Source: a virus. From it: a stretch of 37,877 nucleotides of DNA. Numbering within the stretch: position 1 is the stretch's first letter; each line of letters starts with the position of its first letter. Below, one piece after another: positions 17,248-24,428 of the stretch. The stretch spans positions 1 to 37,877 of the IMG/VR virus record IMGVR_UViG_3300031578_000155; one strand, 5' to 3'. Both the position numbers and the translations under genes were made by a program. Under the pieces are notes generated by a model that saw nothing but the letters and a program-made list of their open reading frames with translations, was not told where the DNA came from and did not search any database.

Positions 17248-17271
17248 AGCCGCCTTCGGGCGGCTTTTTTT
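17248..17271 (+). terminator. Rho-independent terminator after tail operon
   Basis: AGCCGCC (17248-17254), a TTCG tetraloop and GGCGGCT (17259-17265) form a perfect 7-bp stem running into seven T. It lies 20 bases after the tail-fibre stop and 14 bases before the first lysis gene, so it would limit read-through from the tail operon into the lysis genes. Confidence 0.9.
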
Positions 17272-17284
17272 ATAAGGATCGACC

Positions 17285-17614
17285 ATGCCTAGACGTACTT
17301 TAGAGCCCCGCGTGGCCGCACTGGAGGAGCGCGCGGATAACACCGACCGCGTGATAGCCAATATGACCCAAGACATAAGGGAATTGCGAGAGTCCATTGA
17401 GCGGACCGACGGCCATGTGACGGAATCGCGTATGGAGATGCGGGACGGCATAGCCGATGTCAAAAAGACACTCGGGGAAGTGCTGAGCGGGGCTCTCAAT
17501 TCGCTCCCGCAGTGGGCAGCGCAGCAGAATCAGAACATGACGATATGGGTAGGAATTCTAGGTGGAATCGCGGGCGTGCTCGCTGTGTTCCTGGTCTATC
17601 TTCTGGCGCACTGA
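17285..17614 (+). CDS. XhlA-like coiled-coil membrane protein
   Basis: 109 residues. Residues 5-75 are a charged coiled coil (LEPRVAALEERADNTDRVIA onward) and residues about 86-108 are one strong transmembrane helix (WVGILGGIAGVLAVFLVYLL) at the extreme C-terminus. This is the layout of haemolysin XhlA-type proteins, which accompany holins in phage lysis cassettes. The gene starts the lysis region directly after a terminator and overlaps the next gene by one base. A lysis-accessory role is likely, but single-helix coiled-coil proteins are not unique to lysis. Confidence 0.65.
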   Translation: MPRRTLEPRVAALEERADNTDRVIANMTQDIRELRESIERTDGHVTESRMEMRDGIADVKKTLGEVLSGALNSLPQWAAQQNQNMTIWVGILGGIAGVLAVFLVYLLAH

Positions 17615-17955
17615 TGCGTTTGGGAGATCGGCTGGCGTCCACTGTCAGCCATGCCGTCGGTTCGTGGTGGTTTGTTGGGATTCAGACGCTTGGCCTGATT
17701 GCCTGGGTTGTACTGAACACACTGGCGGCAACGAAGGCGATTCGGTGGGACGGTTATCCCTACGTTTTCCTTAACTTGATGCTCTCATTCCAGGCCGCCT
17801 ACACGGGGCCGATCTTACTGATCGCGGCTCGTAGGCAAGAAGCGATCCAAGCGGCGCAGCAGAAATACATGCTTCATCTGATGGAAGCCGTCAAAACTCT
17901 TTTAGAGGAGCACCGAAATGCTGAGCATCGAACCGGAATTGATCGACCAGATTAA
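17614..17955 (+). CDS. DUF1003-like two-helix membrane protein, candidate holin
   Basis: 113 residues from the ATG at 17614, which shares its A with the previous stop. Two hydrophobic helices (about 18-38 and 50-70) flank a loop with WDGYPYVFLNLMLSFQAAYT; a Gln/Lys-rich amphipathic C-terminus follows. The W...N..P..FLNL.LS...A pattern is that of DUF1003 membrane proteins. Lying between a XhlA-like protein and the lysozyme, and overlapping the lysozyme by 38 bases, it is a natural holin candidate. DUF1003 has no proven holin function that I know of, so the role is inferred. Confidence 0.6.
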   Translation: MRLGDRLASTVSHAVGSWWFVGIQTLGLIAWVVLNTLAATKAIRWDGYPYVFLNLMLSFQAAYTGPILLIAARRQEAIQAAQQKYMLHLMEAVKTLLEEHRNAEHRTGIDRPD

Positions 17956-18352
17956 GGCCGATGAGGGCCTGCGGCTAAGCGCCTACCAGGACACCTTGGG
18001 CAACTGGACCATCGGCTATGGGCACACGCCAGCGACCGAGGGCGAAACCTGGACACTCGCGCAAGCCGAAGAAACTTTGGCCCTCGATCTCGACCAAGCG
18101 GCCGATGATCTCGACGAAGCCCTCCCCTGGGCCGAACGCATGGGCGTCGTGCGGTGGAGCGTATTCGTGAATATGACCTTTAACATGGGCATTGAGCACC
18201 TGCTCGGCTTCCCTGAAACACTCGCGGCCGCACAAGCGGGAGACTACGAAAAGACCGCAGCGGGCATGCTGGACAGCTTGTGGGCCAAGCAGGTCGGAGG
18301 TCGGGCTGTGAGACTGGCGCAGCAGATGCGAAGTGGGGTGTGGAATGCCTGA
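17918..18352 (+). CDS. Endolysin, T4-type lysozyme (GH24)
   Basis: 144 residues. The catalytic triad spacing of T4 lysozyme (E11-D20-T26) is exactly kept: Glu16 in KADEGLRLSAY, Asp25 in YQDTLG and Thr31 in WTIGYGH. WSVFVNMTFNMGIEHLLGFP matches the conserved C-lobe. The enzyme hydrolyses the MurNAc-GlcNAc bond of peptidoglycan. I see no N-terminal signal or anchor, so export should depend on a holin. An alternative downstream start is unlikely because residues 1-15 form the normal first helix. The gene overlaps the gene before it by 38 bases and the gene after it by 8. Confidence 0.92.
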   Translation: MLSIEPELIDQIKADEGLRLSAYQDTLGNWTIGYGHTPATEGETWTLAQAEETLALDLDQAADDLDEALPWAERMGVVRWSVFVNMTFNMGIEHLLGFPETLAAAQAGDYEKTAAGMLDSLWAKQVGGRAVRLAQQMRSGVWNA

Positions 18353-18524
18353 TCCCGGCGATCTCGGAAGCGCAGCCGAGGAAGTGGATCGCGCCCGCGC
18401 TTTGGCGTATCGCAAGCCGGTCCTGACGCCCTGTGGATTTTGCTACAACTGCGGCGAGCCGATCCCTGGCGTGTACTGCGACAAGGACTGCGAGTCCGAT
18501 CATTTACGCCGATGCTCGCGCTGA
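18345..18524 (+). CDS. Small Cys-rich protein, DksA/TraR-like zinc finger
   Basis: 59 residues from the ATG at 18345. An acidic helical start (MPDPGDLGSAAEEVDRARAL) is followed by CGFCYNCGEPI....YCDKDC, four to five cysteines in a zinc-ribbon spacing like the C4 finger of short DksA/TraR-type phage proteins. DksA-like proteins act on RNA polymerase, but this one is short and its role cannot be told from the sequence. It overlaps the lysozyme stop by 8 bases and is translated in the lysis operon. Confidence 0.65.
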   Translation: MPDPGDLGSAAEEVDRARALAYRKPVLTPCGFCYNCGEPIPGVYCDKDCESDHLRRCSR

Positions 18525-18676
18525 TCCGCTTCTTTTTGGCCTATCACCTCTATATCGGGCCCACGTTTGGTTTGTCTCATACCCACGCGCTGAGGCCGCA
18601 GGAAGTGGTGAGCGCGGCGCCCTCTTTTACCCGGTCCCCGCATGGGATGGTGATTACCTGGAAGATGCGGTTTTAG
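18512..18676 (+). CDS. Small hypothetical protein with hydrophobic N-terminus
   Basis: 54 residues from the ATG at 18512, overlapping the previous gene by 13 bases. The N-terminus (MLALIRFFLAYHLYIGPTFG) is hydrophobic enough for a weak membrane segment or signal; the rest is unremarkable. Another reading frame is also open here, so coding is only moderately supported. No function recognised. Confidence 0.4.
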   Translation: MLALIRFFLAYHLYIGPTFGLSHTHALRPQEVVSAAPSFTRSPHGMVITWKMRF

Positions 18677-18734
18677 CACTGACTTTCGTTTAACAGCAAA
18701 ACCCCCATAAATCTTTCGTTTTGAGGACCATGAT

Positions 18735-19235
18735 ATGAATATCCTGCCCTTTCAGTCCGGGGACGTACTCCTATACTCCGGAAAAACGCTGGTCGATGAC
18801 GTGATCCGTGAGGTCACCATGTCGGACGTCAACCATGTTGCGATCGTGATGCCCGACTGTCAGTCGATGGTCGAAGCCTTACCCGGTGGCGTCCGCGTCG
18901 CGCCGATCACCGAAATGGGTGAGACGGGCGTCTGGCATGTGCAAACGGGCCTTGAGTGGAGCCCGGGTGCCAGCGCGTTTGTGAAGTCGGTCATAGGCGA
19001 GCCGTACTCGTATCTCAATGATTTGCTCGCGGGTCTCGGTTATGCGCCTGCGACTGAGAAAGAGTGGCAGTGCGCCCAGCTTGCGGCGAAGATCCTCGGC
19101 ATCCTTGGCGTGCCTCTCCCACCTGTTTGCGACACCCCGCAAAAGGTAGGGATGGCCTGCGCTCGTGCCGGCGCTTTGTTTCAGTTTTTACCAACGCAGG
19201 CGTCGATTGCCGACGCTATGCCCAAACTTGGTTAA
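18735..19235 (+). CDS. Permuted NlpC/P60 (YiiX/YaeF-type) amidase
   Basis: 166 residues with GAGGA at 18724-18728. FQSGDVLLYSG opens the fold. His34 in DVNHVAIV precedes Glu47 and Cys113 in EWQCAQLAAKIL. The His-Glu-Cys order is the permuted order of YiiX/YaeF-like papain-fold amidases, the reverse of the tail NlpC/P60 enzyme at 10370. Such enzymes act on cell-wall peptides, lipid-linked or other amide bonds. Being in the lysis region it may be a second lytic enzyme, or modify the host surface. No signal peptide is seen. Confidence 0.75.
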   Translation: MNILPFQSGDVLLYSGKTLVDDVIREVTMSDVNHVAIVMPDCQSMVEALPGGVRVAPITEMGETGVWHVQTGLEWSPGASAFVKSVIGEPYSYLNDLLAGLGYAPATEKEWQCAQLAAKILGILGVPLPPVCDTPQKVGMACARAGALFQFLPTQASIADAMPKLG

Positions 19236-19248
19236 CTTGGAGGTTAAT

Positions 19249-19590
19249 GTGAACACGCTGGTAGGATTGGTCTTATCGTTCCTCTTTGCGCTCGCCGTCC
19301 TGGCGGTCGTCCTCAAGAAAGGCGTCACACTCAGCACGAACGGGCTGCGCTATCTGTCCGCGCTCTTTTTCTACGCCATGCTGGCTCTTGGAGCCTATCT
19401 GCATTGGTGGCCGCCAACGTTTCTAGAGACGGCGCTCGAATCGGGCTTGGTGGCCCTCGGCGTCTTTCATTCGGTGAATTATGGCGCAATGAACCTCACC
19501 GCGTCCTCCCTGCCCGCTCCCCAGGCGCCCACGGAGCCCACTGCAACCACATCAACCCAAGGAGCTACCCATGCTACGCAAACTCTATAA
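19249..19590 (+). CDS. Three-helix membrane protein, candidate holin or spanin partner
   Basis: 113 residues from the GTG at 19249, chosen because GGAGG at 19239-19243 lies correctly before it; a longer frame from 19165 would overlap the previous gene. Three hydrophobic segments lie near residues 3-20, 34-52 and 58-76, then a Pro/Thr/Ala-rich hydrophilic tail. Small size, three helices and lysis-gene context fit a class I holin. The 3' end overlaps the lipoprotein gene by 20 bases in another frame, as Rz/Rz1 pairs can do, although no long periplasmic coiled coil of an inner-membrane spanin is seen. Confidence 0.55.
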   Translation: MNTLVGLVLSFLFALAVLAVVLKKGVTLSTNGLRYLSALFFYAMLALGAYLHWWPPTFLETALESGLVALGVFHSVNYGAMNLTASSLPAPQAPTEPTATTSTQGATHATQTL

Positions 19591-19897
19591 TCGTCTCGCC
19601 CTGTTTCTCTTGCCGCTCATGCTGGCGGCTTGCGCCACGGTGCCCGGTACCGGCCCAAGTCCTCAGTCAGTTTTTGCCGGTACCTGCACGGCTTATACCG
19701 GAGCCCTGACCGCCGTCACGCCGCTGAAGGCCTCCGGCAAACTCTCGCCGGCGCAGATCGCCACCGCCAACACCGTCAACGCGACGGTGACGCCCTTGTG
19801 TGAGGGAGCGTTGCCATCCAACCCCGCGCAGGAAATGACTTCACTTACCAACGCCCTGGCCGCGCTCGCCGCGATCAAGGCTCACCCAGGAGCTTAA
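19571..19897 (+). CDS. Small outer-membrane-type lipoprotein, possible o-spanin
   Basis: 108 residues with a clear lipoprotein signal: basic start (MLRKLYNRL), hydrophobic core (ALFLLPLML) and lipobox L-A-A-C with Cys21 as the lipidation site. The mature part has Cys near positions 39 and 77, which may form a disulfide, and is Ala/Thr-rich. Overlap with a preceding membrane-protein gene in the lysis region suggests an Rz1-like outer-membrane spanin. It is longer and less proline-rich than typical Rz1, so a lysis-unrelated surface lipoprotein is possible. Confidence 0.6.
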   Translation: MLRKLYNRLALFLLPLMLAACATVPGTGPSPQSVFAGTCTAYTGALTAVTPLKASGKLSPAQIATANTVNATVTPLCEGALPSNPAQEMTSLTNALAALAAIKAHPGA

Positions 19898-19900
19898 TGT

Positions 19901-20176
19901 ATGACTACTGAAACAAGCACCACTGCTACATCTGCCGCTGTACCTGCCACGGGCTCCGTAGCCTCCGATATCCAAATGGCGACCGGCGTCGCCTCACTTG
20001 CCGCTGCTGCGTCCGGTAACGCCGCTGTGGTTCCTGGCATCGTCGCTGCCGGGCAACTCGCGCAGATGCTTAACTCGTCGCTGGCCTTGGTGCAGAGCGG
20101 GCACATCACGGCGACCGAGTGGCGCGGCGTCCAGACCGCTTTCGCGGCTGCTGTGGGGCGCTGGAACGCGGCCTGA
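19901..20176 (+). CDS. Small Ala/Thr-rich phage protein of unknown function
   Basis: 91 residues from the ATG at 19901 with AGGAG at 19888-19892. A low-complexity Thr/Ala start is followed by an alanine-rich hydrophobic stretch (about 33-58: TGVASLAAAASGNAAVVPGI) and an amphipathic C-terminus (HITATEWRGVQTAFAAAVGR). It closes the lysis operon 7 bases before a terminator-like hairpin. Function unknown; the middle segment could be membrane-associated. Confidence 0.55.
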   Translation: MTTETSTTATSAAVPATGSVASDIQMATGVASLAAAASGNAAVVPGIVAAGQLAQMLNSSLALVQSGHITATEWRGVQTAFAAAVGRWNAA

Positions 20177-20183
20177 AGAATAG

Positions 20184-20214
20184 GGCGCCTGCGGGTTCGT
20201 GGGCGCCTGTTTTT
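20184..20214 (+). terminator. Probable terminator at end of late operon
   Basis: GGCGCC at 20184-20189 pairs with GGCGCC at 20202-20207 (this hexamer is its own complement), with a 12-base loop and TTTTT at 20210-20214. It follows the last late gene by 7 bases. The stem is short, but position and T-run support it. Confidence 0.6.
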
Positions 20215-20344
20215 CGCTTCTACAATTCGCCCTATCGCTCGCAAAAATCAAGGACTTGGGCGCGGTTTTCGGGCCGCTTTGTAGAAGGGCGTAGCCGGTC
20301 TTTACCGCGATCCGACAAGGACTTGCGCGCGTTGAGGCATCTCT

Positions 20345-20390
<46 letters not shown>

Positions 20391-20413
20391 TATAATCAAT
20401 GGGTTACAACGTT

Positions 20414-20425
20414 TTTGGCGCCAAA
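20414..20425. repeat. 12-bp perfect palindrome TTTGGCGCCAAA next to the att core
   Basis: A perfect palindrome 25 bases right of the tRNA 3' end, enclosed by GGGTT (20401-20405) and AACCC (20424-20428), which can pair outside it. It lies between the core and the right arm repeats. It may be a protein-binding site or a bidirectional hairpin. Confidence 0.5.
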
Positions 20426-20691
20426 CCCTTTTCTACAAATTGCGTTTTCTTCTACAATTCTGCCTTTTTGCGTAGTCCTTTTCTCATTCCTAAGTCTCGG
20501 TGGTGCCTAGAGATTGATACCGCATGAGCACCTGTCATTTTCAGCGATTGGTATCAAGGGCCACCCCTGTCACGACCAAGCCAGCACGACCGAGTGGTCC
20601 CCTTATACCCCTTGCGTTGGGAGCACTGCGTGCGACGATCCCTTTATGAATACGCCCCTCCTTCGCCGCCGCCCTGTGGCCAGACCTTTCC

Positions 20692-20946
20692 TTGCCGGCC
20701 GACCTCCATACCGTGCTCGCCCAGTTCTATGCGGCACGCGTACAGGATGCTAGCGCCCTTTCCCTGACTTGGGAGGCCCTGGCGCTCGCTCTGCGCACCG
20801 TAATCAGTGATTGGACGGCCGCCTACGGCGTCCAGCCCCTCCTGGCCGAGACCCGTGCCGATCCCGCCCGCTTTACTGGACATTGCTACCTGACTGCCAA
20901 CCGGATCGACGTGGGCCTCACCGCCGGATTCGGATTTATGAGATGA
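20692..20946 (+). pseudogene. Remnant of a DUF4338 (DruA-type) transposon-associated protein
   Basis: An open stretch of 84 codons ends VQPLLAETRADPARFTGHCY, then L-T-A-N, and stops shortly after a GFGF. This resembles the L-x-E-T-x-x-x-x-x-R-F-x-G-x-x-Y-x-x-A-N core of DUF4338 proteins, found in insertion-sequence-like elements and in DruA. The family is several times longer, and neither a proper N-terminus nor the C-terminal half is present, so this is a decayed fragment. No inverted terminal repeats were found by eye. Confidence 0.55.
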
Positions 20947-21101
20947 TGCCCCAACATTATTCGTGTGCCTCGAGTTGATCATGCCCAGGCCGGCATTTAT
21001 TACCTTGCAGGCGATTTCCAGAAATAAACTGCAACCGACCTGACTGAAGCGGTTCCAGGCGCTTATTGATTTTTTTGTGAGTACATGGCAATTCATCGAA
21101 C

Positions 21102-22367
21102 TTGCAACTAAAATCTGTGCTTACACGGCTCGAACGCGCGAGAGAACTAATGCAACTGTCTCGAAATTCTAAGACCTCTGACCATTTTGGACGTTACTAC
21201 ACAGAATCCGATATCGCGAGTTTGCTCATTGAGTCCATGGCTGTGCATAGCCCCAAGCTGGCCATCGATCTCGGTGCTGGCAGCGGGGCGCTTGTTGGTG
21301 AGGCAAGTCGATATTGGGAGAACACTGAGTTCATCACAGTTGACATCGACCAGAAGGCTGAAAATTCCGCGCTCCGCGCTATCCGCGGGTCGACGTTCAC
21401 CCATCACACCGCTGACGCACTTGACAGTTCGCTCGCCGAAAAGATTGGGCTGCGTTACGGGGACGCTGATTCGGGGTTGTGTAACCCACCCTACGTGCGT
21501 CCCAAGTGGCGCAAACACTTTGGTGAAATCCTGGAAGACGCAGGCCTGAGCCACGTCATTCCAAAAATTGGCTGCATTCAAGCTGACGTACTATTCGTTG
21601 CACAAAACTTACGCTTCCTGCGCTCTGGCGGCAAACTGGGCCTAATTCTCCCGGACGGCGCGATTGCCGGCGAGAAGTATGCGAAGCTTCGCCACACCTT
21701 GGCGACTACCCATCGGATAGAACGTGTCATTGAACTGCCACGCCGCGTCTTTTGCAAAACGGATGCCAAGGCGCACATTGTCGTGCTCACAAAGCACCAA
21801 ATTGTTGATGACGACATCCAAGTACAACAGCTTAGCAGCAACGGCTTGCTATCGGAGTCAATTCATCTTAGCCCGGACCTTGCGGCTGCGCGACTAGACT
21901 ACTCCTACTTGGCTTCGCAAAGGCAGACAGGTCGTCGGTGTGCCGGCCTTACTCTTCGGAGCATCACACAACTCATCACCCGAGGCTCCTATTCGTCGTC
22001 CCAGCGGAAGGAACTTTCCTTCCCCGTCTTCCACACAACGGACTTTGTCGACGGCAGTGCCGTAGTGCCACGGCAGTTCTGGCTGACCAAGGAAGTGCAG
22101 CGCACCGCCAGTGGAGTCCTTGCACAAGCGGGCGACATTCTTCTTGCGCGGGTAGGTCGCAACCTCGAGCAGAAGGTTAATACCGTGACACAAGGAACCA
22201 TAGCCGTGTCGGACTGCATTCTGATCTTGCGCGTAGAGCCAAAGTATCAGGAAAGGGCCCTTAGCTATCTCACGAGCGCCCAGGGCCGTGTGGCGTTGCT
22301 GGCTGCATCTCACGGCGTCGGTGCGGCCTTCATCACGATGGATGCGTTACAGAGCCTTGAAATCTAG
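21102..22367 (+). CDS. Type I-like N6-adenine methyltransferase fused to a target-recognition domain
   Basis: 421 residues from TTG 21102; an in-frame stop at 21078 excludes a much longer protein, and ATG 21150 is the alternative start. Motif I is AIDLGAGSGALV (residues about 53-64), motif IV is NPPY (about 128-131). The C-terminal ~150 residues resemble one HsdS target-recognition half: GDILLARVGRNLEQKV, ISVSDCIL-like strand and YLTSAQGRVALLAASHGVGA. The protein ends LQSLEI exactly where HsdS halves usually continue with IPLPPL.EQ, so the 3' end may be cut off. It should methylate adenine at a specific site, guarding phage DNA; no restriction subunit is nearby. Its GC content is lower than that of neighbouring genes. 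Confidence 0.85.
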   Translation: MQLKSVLTRLERARELMQLSRNSKTSDHFGRYYTESDIASLLIESMAVHSPKLAIDLGAGSGALVGEASRYWENTEFITVDIDQKAENSALRAIRGSTFTHHTADALDSSLAEKIGLRYGDADSGLCNPPYVRPKWRKHFGEILEDAGLSHVIPKIGCIQADVLFVAQNLRFLRSGGKLGLILPDGAIAGEKYAKLRHTLATTHRIERVIELPRRVFCKTDAKAHIVVLTKHQIVDDDIQVQQLSSNGLLSESIHLSPDLAAARLDYSYLASQRQTGRRCAGLTLRSITQLITRGSYSSSQRKELSFPVFHTTDFVDGSAVVPRQFWLTKEVQRTASGVLAQAGDILLARVGRNLEQKVNTVTQGTIAVSDCILILRVEPKYQERALSYLTSAQGRVALLAASHGVGAAFITMDALQSLEI

Positions 22368-22444
22368 GGTCAACAAGAATATGACCGACGAGCGCCAGCG
22401 CTTGCGGCCGGTCAGGGTCTCGAGGTCCTGAGCGGTCAGGAACA

Positions 22445-23098
22445 CTAAACCTCCCTCCCGGTCAGCTCTTCCTGCGCCCGGGTCCAGGCCTGGTTGATCT
22501 CTGCCATGCGTTCGTGCGAGCCGCCCTTGTCCGGATGGGCAGAGCTGGCCGCGATGCGATACGCTTCCCGAACCTTCCCTATGTCACACGTGTTTGGCGT
22601 TCCCAGGATCTCCCGCCATGTGCGCTTCGTGTCAGGCCCCGGGAGCGCCGTGAATCCGGTAAAGGCGCGATCGAGGATCTGGCCGCCACCCCATCGTTCA
22701 ATGGAGCGCAGCGCCGCCAATGTCCCGGCGACAGCCGCGAGATTGTCCGCCACGCGATCAAAACGATCGACCGCTAAGACCTTCATGACGCCCTTTTTCG
22801 GTTGCCAATACACAGCGACTCCTGGATCTGCGGGAGTCTTTGCATCGGAGCGCGGCAGGCCGTCAAGGCGTGTTTGGAGATTGGTCGAGATCACAATATC
22901 GTCTCTCCCCACATCCAGGCGCGAGAGTTCATCCAGCACGCGTTCCAGGCCATCCGATACGGTCAAGTCCTTTTTACACATCCACGAGCCGGTGCCGGTT
23001 GATGAATACTTTCGCTCTTTATTGTGGAATCGCGCCGCCTCTCGGCTTTTCGCGCGTGGCCACCCTGCGGGCCATTGAAGTGGGAAAGCGGCGATCAT
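22445..23098 (-). CDS. Phage J-domain protein
   Basis: 217 residues from the ATG at 23098 (ATGA overlap with the upstream gene); upstream codons in frame lie inside that gene. The start MIAAFPLQWPAGWPRAKS and the middle (STNLQTRLDGLPRSDAKTPA, then DPGVAVYW) are typical of a widespread phage family. The C-terminal 45 residues form a J domain with His188-Pro189-Asp190 in SAHPDKGGSHERM between two helices. J domains stimulate DnaK/Hsp70 ATPase. In this phage the protein could recruit host DnaK, for example to the replication complex; the partner is not shown by the sequence. It is the last gene of the leftward operon. Confidence 0.8.
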   Translation of the reverse strand: MIAAFPLQWPAGWPRAKSREAARFHNKERKYSSTGTGSWMCKKDLTVSDGLERVLDELSRLDVGRDDIVISTNLQTRLDGLPRSDAKTPADPGVAVYWQPKKGVMKVLAVDRFDRVADNLAAVAGTLAALRSIERWGGGQILDRAFTGFTALPGPDTKRTWREILGTPNTCDIGKVREAYRIAASSAHPDKGGSHERMAEINQAWTRAQEELTGREV

Positions 23099-23355
23099 GG
23101 CTTGGCCTCCGGCACGAACTCGGGCACGCCGTCTAGCCATGCGTAGACATGTAGCCATTTCCGGCCGAGCGTGTAATAGATAAAGTCCGTGTACACATCG
23201 CCATCAGATGATTCCTTTGGGACAAGATATTCGCCAGTCCTCTCCGGCATCCTCTCGCTGCACGGCACCCACCGCGTTTGGGTGGACTCAAGTTGGGTTA
23301 TGCGCAGTGTCGATTTAATGGCAATGTCGCGCCACTCTGTTTCTTCGCTGGTCAT
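23095..23355 (-). CDS. DUF551-like small protein
   Basis: 86 residues from ATG 23355 (MTSEETEWRDIAIKSTLRIT), sharing a base with the upstream stop. The block RWVPCSERMPERTGEYLVPK followed by a Tyr/Trp-rich stretch resembles DUF551 (W-x-P-x-S-E-R-x-P), a small family common in phage left operons. The usual C-terminal W-M-P-L-P signature is replaced by DGVPEFVPEAKP. Function unknown. Confidence 0.6.
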   Translation of the reverse strand: MTSEETEWRDIAIKSTLRITQLESTQTRWVPCSERMPERTGEYLVPKESSDGDVYTDFIYYTLGRKWLHVYAWLDGVPEFVPEAKP

Positions 23356-23723
23356 CACTCCCCCTTCGCCTTAGCGATAGCGGCGCGGGCCGCAGTAATG
23401 GCCTCGTCGTACTCATCCTCCGAGGCAAAATGCGTTGTCACAAGAGCCTCCAGAGCCGCCAAAAGCTCCGGCGCGGATGCGATCAGGCGGGCGTTGGCTT
23501 TGTTCCATAAAAGCGCGTATTCACCAAAATCGTCTATAGCGCATGTCTCCGGCGAGTCCGGTTGGAAGTCGTTTTCTTCCAGGCGCTCATTCTCTACCTC
23601 GAATGACTTCAGCCCAATTTTGCGGGCTTGGGCTTCCGTGCACCCATACTTAGAGACGGCAGCGGCAATATAACGCGCCATCCACTTGTCTCGATTGAGA
23701 TTGATAATCTGGCGTTGGCTCAT
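23355..23723 (-). CDS. Hypothetical accessory protein (Ead/Ea22-like C-terminus)
   Basis: 122 residues from ATG 23723, which overlaps the upstream stop (ATGA). The C-terminal half contains NKANARLIASAPELLAALEA followed by an Ala/Glu helix ending AIAKAKGE, the A-R-L-I-A-x-A-P-E-L-L motif recurrent in phage left-operon proteins of the Ea22/Ead type. The N-terminus is basic and helical. No enzyme motif is visible; such proteins are usually dispensable accessories. Confidence 0.6.
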   Translation of the reverse strand: MSQRQIINLNRDKWMARYIAAAVSKYGCTEAQARKIGLKSFEVENERLEENDFQPDSPETCAIDDFGEYALLWNKANARLIASAPELLAALEALVTTHFASEDEYDEAITAARAAIAKAKGE

Positions 23724-24010
23724 TTTGCACACTCCTTATTCAGACGTGCTAGTTCGGACGCCGTAAAATACCCTTCCAGCTTAACGATACGGGCTCGCAG
23801 ACGTTCGGCCTCGGCCAGTGCCGCGTCACGCTGGGCCTCGGCGTCGGAGAGGCGAGTTTTTAGCTCCGCGTTCTCGACTTCGAGTGCGTGGGCTTCGTCG
23901 TAGTGAGTCCATGCGCCTTCTTCATCTTCGGCCATACATGTAAAGGCACCAACATAGTCGCCGATCTGATTATGTTCCAAGATCACAGGCTCAAACCGTT
24001 TCAGGCTCAT
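23720..24010 (-). CDS. Small coiled-coil protein
   Basis: 96 residues from ATG 24010 (ATGA overlap). The centre carries DEAHALEVENAELKTRLSDA, followed by an Ala/Glu/Arg coiled coil to residue ~80 and a short tail (GYFTASELARLNKECAK). The A-L-E-x-E-N-A-E-L block is shared with the adjacent gene at 24007-24222, suggesting a local duplication. Likely an oligomeric accessory protein; function unknown. Confidence 0.6.
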   Translation of the reverse strand: MSLKRFEPVILEHNQIGDYVGAFTCMAEDEEGAWTHYDEAHALEVENAELKTRLSDAEAQRDAALAEAERLRARIVKLEGYFTASELARLNKECAK

Positions 24011-24222
24011 TTGGCCTCCAATAGCTTCTGGCAACAATTAAGTAATTTTTGTTCATCAGGCGTCTTAGTCCATCCACCATCGCTTGCAACACCAACGTAC
24101 TTACTGAAAAGTTCGTTAAGAGCCGCCCTCAGCTCCGCGTTCTCCTGTTCGAGAGCGTGGGCTTCTGACGCAAGCACCACATCCCCATAGACTGTATGCG
24201 CGTATATCTTTAGTGTGCTCAT
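24007..24222 (-). CDS. Small coiled-coil protein, paralogue of neighbour
   Basis: 71 residues from ATG 24222 (ATGA overlap). SEAHALEQENAELRAALNEL in the middle mirrors the neighbouring downstream gene (EAHALEVENAELK), which points to tandem duplication followed by divergence of the tails. The C-terminal part (about 40-71) has two adjacent cysteines. No function recognised. Confidence 0.6.
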   Translation of the reverse strand: MSTLKIYAHTVYGDVVLASEAHALEQENAELRAALNELFSKYVGVASDGGWTKTPDEQKLLNCCQKLLEAK

Positions 24223-24428
24223 TCGTCCGGCCTCCCCGCTAAGCCGCAATATCCGTGGCCGTTGCCGCTCTCATAACTCGGCCGCCACGCCATGCACTGA
24301 GAGCCGATACAAAGGCACTCCTGCGCTAGTCCATACCCTGGTGCGTAGCGGTTAATAGAATCGCCGTTTTCTGTACCAGTGCGTGAAAACGGACACCACT
24401 TCTTTAGAGCTTCGGTTTCTAGCATCAT
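24219..24428 (-). CDS. Small Cys-rich phage protein
   Basis: 69 residues. Two adjacent ATGs (24428 and 24425) follow GGAGG; the second has the better spacing, the first gives the ATGA overlap. The pattern KKWCPFSRTG...CLCIGSQCMAWRP...GYCGLAG, with five cysteines and a conserved-looking CxxxxCMAWR, recurs in small phage left-operon proteins and suggests a zinc or disulfide site. Role unknown. Confidence 0.6.
   Translation of the reverse strand: MMLETEALKKWCPFSRTGTENGDSINRYAPGYGLAQECLCIGSQCMAWRPSYESGNGHGYCGLAGRPDE

Noticed and set aside
20644-21096. 150-codon minus-strand frame opposite the DUF4338 remnant
   Set aside because: No recognisable domain or ribosome site; the plus-strand frame has the family-like motif.
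22376-22408. Hairpin (GACCG...CGGTC) as terminator of the leftward operon
   Set aside because: Stem is short and no T-run follows on either strand; support is too weak to list.
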